Below are positions 23,779 to 33,746 of a DNA stretch of 64,000 nucleotides, in pieces. Made by a program: the position numbers and the translations under genes. Position 1 is the first letter of the stretch, and each line of letters opens with the position of its first letter. The DNA comes from Macrocystis pyrifera (taxonomy: Eukaryota > Sar > Phaeophyceae > Laminariales > Laminariaceae), in the NCBI GenBank assembly GCA_031763025.1, contig JASSKH010000009.1:2666001-2730000 (forward strand). The letters are read 5' to 3'. The notes under the pieces were generated by a model. It ran no database searches. It was not told the DNA's origin and worked only from the letters and a program-made list of their open reading frames with translations.

Positions 23779-24639
23779 CCTCATGTTATGCGATGGCCTC
23801 ACGAGGCATGACACTTTTTGCCGCGGCACCTTGTCTTGGCCCCAACGTTGTCCGATGACGCAACAAGGCATGCGCAGCCTGCAGCACACCCGACGAACAT
23901 CCACCGCCAGACCCACCGCCGGTGCTATTAACAACGATACCATGTTGCAGCGTTCGGCACGAATCGGTCAGTGCCTAGCAGTGTGACACTGCAACACAAC
24001 CTGTCTCCGGGAGCATGAAATTGTTGGTGGTGGTGCCGAAAAACACAGCTTATGCAGTAGGCCCTTGTAGCCCTTACAAAAGTGCTGGCCGTCTGGGTTG
24101 TCTGGGTGGATAAATGCACCGTCGATGGTGCAATGCGGCATGCTATGCTGCGGTCGCGGGAATCAGGGTAAGGAAGTATCAAAGATACCAACAAATCACA
24201 AGGGCTGGTGCTCTGGCTGAGTCCTTCGAGTGGGATGGTGATTGACTGCTATGTTACGAGGGGGGGGGAGGGTGTCTTGTTTCGCTTGTTTTTGTATTTT
24301 TGAATGAGCAGGCTAATGCACGATTTGAGAAAACTGTAAAAAGGGTCCCGGCCCCAGTCGTTTTTCTCCTTAGCGAAAGGTCCCTACAACTGATTCGGAG
24401 GAAAGTGGCGTTCGTCAGAATATACCGCCCCACAGGCGCGAACCTGCGCGAGGCAAATGTATGTTCCGATCATCTAGCGCGCCTCCCCCCCCCCCCTCTC
24501 CCAAACTAACAACGCCGGCAGAGCACCCGCAGTTTTCTGATCGGTTAACAAAAAGTAGGTTGCAAATTTTTAATCGGAAGGTCTAAAAACGCCGAACACG
24601 CACGTATTCAGGTGACTCTGGAATAGACCCCTGCCGTGC

Positions 24640-24890
24640 ATGTTCTAGCTCATGTTGCCGGGTGGGACCCGCACGGTCTGCTTAATTCACACAGGTTTCG
24701 AGGGTTGGATCTGTGCCCACGAGCATTCTCATAACGACAGGTCGCGATCTAGATGATCTACTGATACTTACCAATCTGTACCAAAATATAGGGGTCATTT
24801 CTATGCTAGCTTTCCATACAAACGTTACTTATATTTAGGGACATGTATGTACTGTAGATCGTTATCTGTTCGATGTGTGGATATTTACTA
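24640..24890 (+). repeat. GATCT-rich dispersed repeat
   Basis: CTAGCTCATGTTGCCGGGTG, GGGTTGGATCTGTGCCC and GATCTAGATGATCTACTGAT match copies at 27510 and 41890. Confidence 0.65.
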
Positions 24891-26316
24891 ATAAATCATG
24901 GCCAACAGGAAAACTGAAGCAATAGTACCCGTATTGCGGCTGCCGCCTTTTTCATTCCAACCCGAAATAGATGCGTACCGCGTGTGCCTGTTTTGGCTTC
25001 CAAGTGACCACGTTTTGTCGAGTACCTATTTTTTTTTTATGCCGTTTTTTTTTAAACCCCAATAATCCCAGAAATATACATACCCCCGTCAAACCTTAAA
25101 CGGAAACACCTAGGGAACAGCAGGGCAACGAATATGGCTCTGCTCTACAGTAGGATCGGAACGTTGAGAAACGTTAAGTGAAAAACGCTAGAACGATGGA
25201 ATGCGAGCCCATAAGTTCTGCGAGACACCGAAAGAAAAACGCGCGGCGGCAACAGATACACACTCGTACCAAATTAAAATTACTTAACAAAACGCCTGTT
25301 GTTTCTTTCATGTCAAGCTTGCTCGCCCGTAGTTTCTGCGTGACAAGCTTGGCGCTCGCTCCTTTGTTCAGGCCTTCTGAGATTCAGCTGAAAGCAACAG
25401 CCGCATCTTAAGAGCCCTACCAGGTATTTAGTAGGGGTTGTACTCCAGCTGGCTGCTGCGGATGCAGGCTACGACAGGGGCGTAACGAGTCGTTCCCAAG
25501 ACTCCTCCTCACTTGATTGGCTCTATGGCCCCGCACCCATACACTGATTTTAAGAAAGCTAAAAGTGCAACCCGACCGGTAATCCCAAATCTACTGTAGG
25601 TGCTTCGCGAAAAATGTTGCGAAACGCTAAAGGGTTTCCAACATAGTATCGGGTTGGGGGAGAGCCCCGTCAGTTGATAAATATTTCGGGCACAAGGTGA
25701 CACCCCTAACGTAGCACGCCTATCTACGCGGTTTCTTTTTTGTGGACAACTTGGTTCGGCTTGCGGATATTTATTCTCAGTCTCATTACTGTAGAAGAGG
25801 GTGTAACAGCCGATGGGAGTGCACCGGACGGCTGGTTTTCATACAAGCCGTCCGCCATGTATACCACCGACAGGTACGCAACCCCTTGAAGCCATGTGCC
25901 ATGAATGAGCGTCATGCGACCAAGCGTTCGCGGTACTACACAAGAGCTAGAGCGAGAACAACGACGAACTACCGTGCGGCTTCTTCCGTGAGCTTGGCAC
26001 TCTCCCACACAGAACGCCGACGAAGAACAGAAAGAAATCAAAACGAGCGCCGGTCATAATATTAATGCTTGAAACAGTAAAGGACACGCATGCTACTTCG
26101 GCTGACGGCCGCGTCTTCGTCGGCCGCTCGTCGGTCCCGCCGCCCCCTTGGTCTCAATTGGAATATGCACGGAGACGCTTTACGACAGGGGTACGTAGCA
26201 TTTTTTCGCCCTTATGAGGCAAATATTTCTGACCGATGGAGCTTCTCAACTGAGAAACTAACTGCCCAATAAGGCACGCCTTATCGTTTGTTTTTACTCT
26301 AATCTTGTTCCGTCCA

Positions 26317-26412
26317 CTCTTTTAGGACTGCAGTCCCCTTTTGGGGACAAACCACTCAATTTCTAGGTAGTTTGTCTCCCAAAAGGGGACTACTGCGGTC
26401 CTAAAAAGGGTT
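26317..26412. mobile_element. palindromic MITE, GGACTGCAGTCC family
   Basis: About 40-bp imperfect inverted repeats: CTCTTTTAGGACTGCAGTCC and further on the left, mirrored by TCCTAAAAAGGG on the right. About 96 bp in total. Confidence 0.65.
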
Positions 26413-27290
26413 AAAAGACCCCGAGTAGGCCATGGGATTGCTCATCGGGGTCAACGAATGTGTACCATCTTTTTTCTTAACCCTCTTGGAACTTGAGACG
26501 GGAAAATTGACGACAACAGCGGACGATTACAGCAACGACCACTGTGCGATTCGGGGGATGATACGAATTGGTGTCCGAGTTTCACTGCAAGGAGTCGTAC
26601 GGCAGCACGGGCGCAACATGATCTTACCCGTACGTACTGCTGCTGGGCGCTCACGCTGCTCCTAGACAATGGTTTATAACAACAAACCATTGGTTTGGTC
26701 GTTATCTCGGAGTCCTAAAGGGGGTAACAGCCAAGATACAGAGCTCCCTCAAGCGAAGACCCTAAAAAAAAATGCAGATGCACCCTTTTTACCATAGCGC
26801 GCGATCAGCACGCGTCCATGGTATATTGAACCTACTGAGAGCACGACCGTCTAACCCGCGGAAAAAAAAAAAAAATAAAAGGGAATAAAACTGGAGAACA
26901 GGGCGCGAATGTCATCATTTAGCGTGCATTACAACAGCAGCATCGTATATAGAGCGTAGCATTCATGCTTCCCATACAGCCTCAAGAGGGATGGCCGTGA
27001 CCGATGCATGTGGGCGAGCGACTTTCTACCCTAGACCATATTCACACGCTCATCTCCCTCTGTGCGCTCTACCGAGAAGGACCACTCCGCTTGGACATTG
27101 CCTGCACTGCATAATCGTTCGGAGCCAACGAGCGCAACAACGAAGCAGCCAGTACACGTCGGCGTCTCCTTCGCAAAATTCCAGTCCCGTCATAACACGA
27201 AGCAGAAAACACTTTTTTCGTATAATTTTTTTCTTCAACTCCGCTCACGCACATATTGTACGGCAATGACATAAGTCTAAAGATTAGCAT

Positions 27291-29697
27291 CTACAGGGTC
27301 GCAAGAGCGGCGAGTACATCAGCGGAGTGCTTCGCCACCTTGCCCTCGACGTCAGAGTACACCTGTCAACGGTCGGGGGGGGGGGGGGGGAGAGGGGGTG
27401 GAAGGGTTAGCTGGGGTAGCTGGGTAACCGTTGCTGGAATGCTCCACAAATCGGACCGATCATTTATATATAATTTCCACTTAATGATCTATATATTTCA
27501 GGGAATATATATATATATATATCCTGACCTGTATGATCTGTATGATCTGTGTGATCTAGCTCATGTTGCCGGGTGGGAGCCGTAGAATCTGCATAATCTA
27601 GACATTCTTCTTGGGTTGGATCTGTACCTATGCTACAGATCCTGCACAGCATCTCATAATGGCAGGTTAGGATCTAGATGATCTATCTGTAGATGATCTA
27701 AATCGTGATTTGTTCGACGTGTGGAAGGTGCCGAGTTTTGGCGCAGGGTGCTATACAGGGATGGAAAGCAATCGATTGCACCAGCGATTGTCGGTGGTGT
27801 TGTAGGAAAGAACGCCAGCCAGACAAACTAGCGTGCTTCAGTATGCCAGGTACCCGGTACACACCAATGAAATGTACGGCGCTGTGTTTGACTGTTGACT
27901 AGACAGACAGACAGACCGCAGACCGCAGCAACTGCTCCGAACAAGAATGCCCCGGCCAAACCCAAAGCGGGGCGTCTTAAACTACCGTAGATACAACCCA
28001 GCTGCTTCTTGAAAGCTTATCTTCCACAACGAGGGTAAAACACCAATTTGTACTCAGTACCTGGTAGCGATTTATGTTGCAGCTACAGCGAGTACTCTAT
28101 GCGGGGGCACAGTCGAACGCCAAGCGCCCCGTGGGAGAGAAGTCCGCAAAAATTACTAACACAAGCCCCAGTCACTAATTGAAACGCGTCATTTGCCTCA
28201 TTGTTTGGACCCTTTCGGCTGAGCCAACCGTTCCATAGTATCCGAAACATGTGCTCAGAGTAAAAGCAACACCCGCCCGTGAGCTATCTCTCACTCCCTC
28301 CACCTTGATTCCCGAACGATACCCATATCAATGCCGGCATGGTCTAACCTTCTCTATTTTCCCGTCGGAGCCGATGATGAAGGTAAGGCGGTTGGCGAAC
28401 TTTCCCATGAAGGGGATGTCGAGCTTCGAGCCGTAGAGGTCGGCCACGTTCGCTCCAATATCAGACAGGAGGGGGAACTGGAGGTCGTATGACTTCTCGA
28501 AGTTAAGGTGCTGAGAAATAGCAGAGCGAAAAAGAAAACCACGGAGAACAAATGACGAAACGAAAAAAGGCGAGGAAGAAAAAATACATACAAAAAAAAA
28601 AAAACACAGGCAGAAATCAGGAAACAGCCGTGTCAGGTATGCGATCGATGATGAATGGGAAATATTCCACGCGAAGACGAATAGTGGGATGAAATAGCGA
28701 GGGAAAAAAAAAAGGAAAAACAACAAAACAAAGAAAAACAGCCGTGTCAGGCGTGCGATCAATTTTTAACGGAAAGTCTTCATCGTCAGTGCAGTATACA
28801 CCAAATGCCGAAACGGCATGCGCAACTGATGAAAACTGCGGAGAGCAGGGATTCGGTTGGAACAACAAGAGAAGCAGGGCAGGAAGTGCACGCAGGGCGT
28901 GAAGAGCTGACACCGCCAGGGAGCTGAGCCTAACAGGCCACACTTCACGTACAACGAGCAACACTGAACCGCACAACTGCAGTAATAGCTACCAGTAGAG
29001 TACTTCGAAGTATATATACGCTCGTATATAGAAAAAAAAGTCGAGCTGGGGTTGCGAAATCGAGGATGCTTCATCTTTCTTTCGCAAAAAAAGTAGCTGA
29101 AAACGAGGGAAACTATTCTTACAGGGCTGTCGGGTTGGTTGGACCTCACGGCTGCTTTTGGGTGCCAAAGTAAGCCAACTTGCTGATAAAATATTTTTAT
29201 CGTATAAAACAAACACGACGAGCCACAAAAATCACGCCAGTCAGGTACACAGGCAGAACTCTGACAATTGCTCCACCCAACTAACTGTAATACCCCGAAG
29301 CCAAGTATCAACTAGTCGGCGGCTTATTATATATAGTCAGCTAACTCACGGCCCTATCAACTACAGAACGTTAGAGGGGACTTTGGTTGAGCATGCCCCC
29401 CTCGTCTTATGTCTGGTGACCACCAACGTTTGCGGTGCGCTGCTCCTTCACCTTCTCGATTGAGTCCACGCTCACGCCCACGATCTGCGCGTCCTTCTCG
29501 CCGTACTTGGCGAAGTCCTTCTGGAACCCCTGCTCGCCGAACAAGACAACGAAGGGGGTACACAGCGCTAATGTAACACGTCAAGTTGGGTCTGGCCAAA
29601 CTGTGAGGTATCAATCAGTCTCTACTGACGTACAGCACTACCACGTTATAACAGTAGTAGTAACAGTAGTAGTAGCGGCAGTAGTAGCAGCAGCAGC

Positions 29698-29762
<65 letters not shown>

Positions 29763-29880
29763 TAGTAGTAGTAGTAGTAGTAAATTACTACTACTACTAG
29801 TCATCAGTCTCTACTGACGTACAGCACTACCACGTTATAACAGTAGTAGTAGCAGTAGTAGTAGCGGCAGTAGTAGCAGC

Positions 29881-29926
<46 letters not shown>

Positions 29927-29937
29927 TAGTAGTAGTG

Positions 29938-29980
<43 letters not shown>

Positions 29981-32900
29981 CAGTAGTAGTAGTAGTAGTA
30001 GTAGTAAATTACTACTACTACTACTACTAGTACTAGTAGTAATAGCAGTAGCGGTAGCAGTAGCAGCAGTAACAGTAGTGGTAGCAGCAGGAACAGTAAG
30101 GGGGAAAATATTAGCGTAAGTCTTCCAAAGACATAGCGCCATGAACGCCGCCGACAGCCCGGACGGCACAGCTTTTTTAAAACGTCGTCGTGCTACAACT
30201 CCTACTTTCGCTCGCGCAAGATTCAGTTCGTGCACCGGGTTAACAGGAACGCGCCCCCCCACGCGCCTGCACTTTCGGCCATGATCTTGGTGGATTAATC
30301 TGTTTTTTTTCAGATCCAACCAAACCCTGATCACTTGACCGGGAGATTTCTAGAGGTGACAGCCCGATCTCGAAAAAACTACCACAACTGAGCGCGCGAA
30401 CGACCTATATGTCCCGTGACGGTCCCACGACAATCTCGTGCCACACTAGTTACGCTCACCTGTGCTTCGATGGTGCAGCTCGAAGTGAAGTCCCCTGCCA
30501 AACACACGCACACCCCGCCGGAAACGGCGACGAAAAAAAAAACAAGCACACGTGCTCGTAAGCGTGAGATCGTGGGATGAGGTTACGTACGCACAGTCAG
30601 GGGGCGGAGTGTCATGCGAGACTGCTGTCACCCTTCTCGGGACAAGGGGCCTTCCCTTTAATGGCTCGGATGACGATGATGATGGTGGTCATGTTTTTCT
30701 CACATTAGCCTATTTCCCTGAAATCTCGGCCGTGGTCACAAGACAGGGCGAACAGAAAAGCGTCTCGATGGAAGACAACAAGTACAAACCAATAGGTGCA
30801 GTACCAGTCCGCGAGGGGACGGTACCAACCAGCCATGGTAAGACTATGGAGAAGCTCTGCGCTCGTGGGTGGCTGTATTGGATATCATGCTCGTGTTAAT
30901 TCACGCAGTAGTCTGCCTCGCGAGTTCGACAAATGTGGACTATCGGCGCTGAGCTCGGGCTCGTTTTCAATGACGTAAGGCCACCCCGCTTTCCTCGTAT
31001 TCATTGTTTTCCGGCATGTTGAATCCACCACCGGTAATGATTCCACACTACGGTAACATATTGACGCCAATGATAACACTACTGCCGTGATCCTGCTCCA
31101 ACTCTAGCCGAATACGGAGTATCGTACTCCAGCCGGACAAGAGTAATGCACTTGTGTGTTTCACAGGTACTCGTGCTGCGAGCGCCTCGACCTCGCTTGA
31201 ACCTCCCTTGAGAGCGTGTAGGCCAGTTTTTGTTTTCACCTTACTACATATTATTACTGCAAGAAGCACCCACACCTACAATAGTGGTGACGAGTGGTTT
31301 ATTTCCGAAACGCTTGATAGGTGTCGTAGTCGTGCAGTCCTAAATGGGGGTCAAAAGTCAAGAAGAAGGGAGGCTGCGATGCGTGAGGCGTGTGCTCACC
31401 TGGGTAGAAGTACAGCACGGTGTGCTTGGCCTTCTTGAGCAAGTCCTTCAAGCTGATGTCCTTTCCGGTGTTGCTCGGGAGCGTGAAGTCGGGCGCCATG
31501 CTTCCAACCGTCGGCGCTAGTGCAGTTTTTGTTTTGTTTTGTTTTTTTTGCAGAAACGTGAGGACAGCAGGAGCAAATATTTCAGGAGACGGCAGTTTAA
31601 ACCTGCCACGGGCGGCAGCCTAGCTACTGCTGTACTTCTAGAGTGACTCCTGAAAAGCTGTGACTGACGACGCCCAAAACCTTTCTCGTATGGGCGGTGA
31701 AAGCAGTTAAGGACAACCCGTTTTCTTACTGCCTTATCGGTAGGCCATACCAGCACCACTCTGGATGGAAATGTAAGGACCATACGTCGAAACGGTTCTT
31801 CCGGAGTTATACAACCCACAAACCTGCCGTCTCCTGGCCTCCTTAGACAGGAATATCCTTGTTGTTAGTGAACGGTGACAGTGACGATGAGACTTAAGAC
31901 TTTGAAACCGGCACGGGTCGAGTAAAGCGGCGATACAAGTGGAAAAGGGCACCTGCATATTGAATCATGATCCTACCGGCAGTACAAAAGCTAACACCTG
32001 TGGAATTAATATTAATATTACTATATTTATGGTGTGTGTTCTTCACATTAAACCGTTCTTTCCACCCGTCGACATCCAGCACAACCAGCGTCCGTGCCGA
32101 TTTTTCAATCCTACTTGTACTGCCTAGAGAGATACAAGCTCTGCGGTCACAAAACTACGACACAGAGACATGAAGTATAATACAACATTGTTACGCACTG
32201 TAAGCAGAGTAGACAATGCAATGCCGTGCTCTGTGCAGACGTAAAGTGGCGAGTGCTCGCACAGCAACATCGGCACAATGAGCTCCGTCATCATATACGT
32301 TCGTACGAAGAAAATATACCGTGGTACAAGATACCAGGTGCATGATACTCGTCTGTTGCGATGCCATAAAATTACTGCACCAGACTTGTGACAGGGAGTG
32401 TACCAGTACTGGTATAATGTTTCGTGCGCTCGTGCTGCTGTTTCGTCTTGCTTGTGTCGCCACGAGTACCGCAGCTTCTGCGCTCCATGCAGTATTTTTT
32501 TTTTTTTTCTTTTTTTTTTATCCGTCACTTTTACTTCCCAGCCCACTCGTAGGAGGTTTTACCCTCGACGATCTTCTGGACAAGCCGTGGTCACAGGTGT
32601 CGTCCCTTCTCCCCCCCGGTACGTGCCTTTATTTTTTGTAGGGTTCAGCATTCCCCCTGCTCGTCGATTTTCATCGAGTGTAGCCAACTCGCGCTTTCGC
32701 GCTTTCCGCTTATCAATTTTTTATGCAAGAAAAAGTCCCTATGAGCATGCACTCGGTGGGACTTGGACCCACGAAATTGATCTTGACAGGCACGCGGACA
32801 ACCTACCAAGCCACTGGTTCGAAGAGACTCCATACAGCTGCAGAAAAAAATAATGTTCCTTGGTTATATAGTTGGAACACAGACCCTGACCCAGAGTTTG

Positions 32901-33453
32901 CACGCTCCGTCTCCCCTCAATTCCTAGCGCTAGTTGTGTGTCGTGTGTGCCCGCGCTTGCATCCAGCAGGCGCCTCCTCCCAACTACAAGTACGGCAGTA
33001 TATCTGCTACTTGCACACGGGACGCCTAATGCTACAAGGTGTTCTGGGTGGAGTGGCGTCAGACTGCCAGAAAAAACATGATCCCTGTGTTTGATGCATA
33101 CTGGAGATCAGACAAAAAAAATGCGCGGCGCAATTTTTCTCGCGCGGCCTGCGTCAACGCCTTCACCAACAACGCACGCAGCGCACACATTGAGAACATC
33201 CCATTGGTGCTTGTCCGGGGGAACTCATGCTAGAGAATCTATGGCTGCACTCACTTGATGCAGCCACAGATGCCAAGGGGGAGCAAGCCACCCCAGCAAC
33301 GGCCGCGGTGGTTGCTCCTGCGATCTGCTTCAAGAAGTCCTTCCTCTGCACCCCGCCTCCTGTAGAAGAGGCAGCAGGCCTAACGGACATGGTGAAGGCA
33401 TCGGCCACGCGGGCGCCCACGAGGAGAACAGCGATCAGGGAGAGGTAGGCCAT
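27291..33453 (-). CDS. peroxiredoxin Q, plastid-targeted (complete, six exons)
   Basis: Exons in coding order: 33453-33255 (ATG), 31516-31400, 30494-30460, 29529-29452, 28510-28349, 27362-27291 (stop TAG). They total 663 nt, 220 residues, every phase consistent. Residues 1-19 form a signal peptide (MAYLSLIAVLLVGARVADA) followed by Phe, the heterokont plastid signature. A Lys/Arg-containing stretch (VQRKDFLKQ), a second hydrophobic run and a VAA site follow, suggesting thylakoid-lumen delivery. The mature domain has MAPDFTLPS, LYFYP, the catalytic PxxxTxxC motif (PGDFTSSC), GVSVDS, EKHLNFEKSYDLQFPLLSD and the conserved Arg in RLTFIIG. PrxQ/BCP enzymes reduce hydrogen peroxide and lipid peroxides. 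The usual resolving Cys five residues after the catalytic one is replaced by Gln (CTIEAQ), and no other Cys remains in the mature part. Head to head with the ABC1K gene. Confidence 0.93.
27363..27400 (+). repeat. G tract next to PrxQ last exon
   Basis: A run of G with one A (about 27376-27395) begins about 14 bp upstream, in coding direction, of the last PrxQ exon. Confidence 0.6.
27510..27725 (+). repeat. GATCT-rich dispersed repeat
   Basis: GATCTAGCTCATGTTGCCGG, CTACAGATCCTGCACAGC and GATCTATCTGTAGATGATCT; preceded by a TATATA run. In the last PrxQ intron. Confidence 0.68.
29603..30075 (+). repeat. AGT microsatellite with a ~195-bp tandem duplication
   Basis: CAGTCTCTACTGACGTACAG followed by CACTACCACGTTATAACAG occurs twice (about 29617 and 29806), each followed by long AGT/GCA runs and a TAAATTACTACTACT turn. 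In PrxQ intron 3. Confidence 0.8.
30460..30494 (-). other. 35-nt micro-exon encoding the PrxQ catalytic cysteine
   Basis: Bounded by TTTGGCAG on its 5' side and a GTGAGC donor on its 3' side. With the G that ends exon 2 it encodes GDFTSSCTIEAQ, supplying the Thr and peroxidatic Cys. It joins exons 2 and 4 in phase, and the enzyme would lack its active site without it. Confidence 0.9.
32493..32827 (-). mobile_element. tRNA-derived SINE, second copy
   Basis: Minus strand. A-box at + 32802-32813; perfect T-arm GTGGG-TCCAAGT-CCCAC at + 32756-32772. The body matches the copy at 22921-23262 and the 3' tail is A-rich. Flanks CTCCATGCAG (32483-32492) and CTCCATACAG (32828-32837) look like a 10-bp target duplication with one difference. 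In PrxQ intron 1. Confidence 0.8.
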
Positions 33454-33746
33454 CGTCGCGAGAAGAAGAGAGGCAAGCACAGCAGCAGTGGCAACAGCAG
33501 CAGTAGGAGATAGCACGTTCCGACACGAACCACGACGTCTCGATAACTTTTTGGGGGTTACGAAAGCCCTACAGCGGCGTGCGCCGTGGGGACAGGGAAA
33601 ATGCGGCGCAATTAGCGTGGCTTGGCGACTCAGCGAGCAGCAAGGCCTCAGCAGACAGCGCGTTGCACAGGGCACAGGAGAGGTCGTACATGGATGGTGG
33701 TGGGGGTTCACGGCGTGGGGCGCTGCTGACGCTACGAGAGAGAGAG
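33454..33746. promoter_or_regulatory. putative bidirectional promoter between PrxQ and ABC1K
   Basis: 293 bp separate the two start codons, which face away from each other, so both 5' UTRs and core promoters must fit here unless an upstream non-coding exon exists. The right end carries a GA run (AGAGAGAGAG) just before the ABC1K ATG; the left part is CAG-rich. No TATA box was identified with confidence. Confidence 0.55.

Larger units (their letters stand above)
18666..27290. other. gene-poor intergenic region
   Basis: 8.6 kb between the AAMP start codon and the PrxQ stop codon, both minus strand. I searched both strands for recognisable domains and found none; open frames here are short and lack protein-like composition. 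It holds a MITE (19996-20425), a truncated poly(G)-flanked repeat (about 21660), a SINE (22921-23262), a long hairpin (23711-23778), a GATCT-rich repeat (about 24640-24890) and a small palindromic MITE (26317-26412). The promoter and 5' UTR of AAMP should lie at its left end. Confidence 0.5.

Noticed and set aside
32756..32813. functional tRNA gene
   Set aside because: T-arm and A-box are good, but the 7 bases before the A-box do not pair with those after the T-arm, and a second copy carries the same SINE body and tail.
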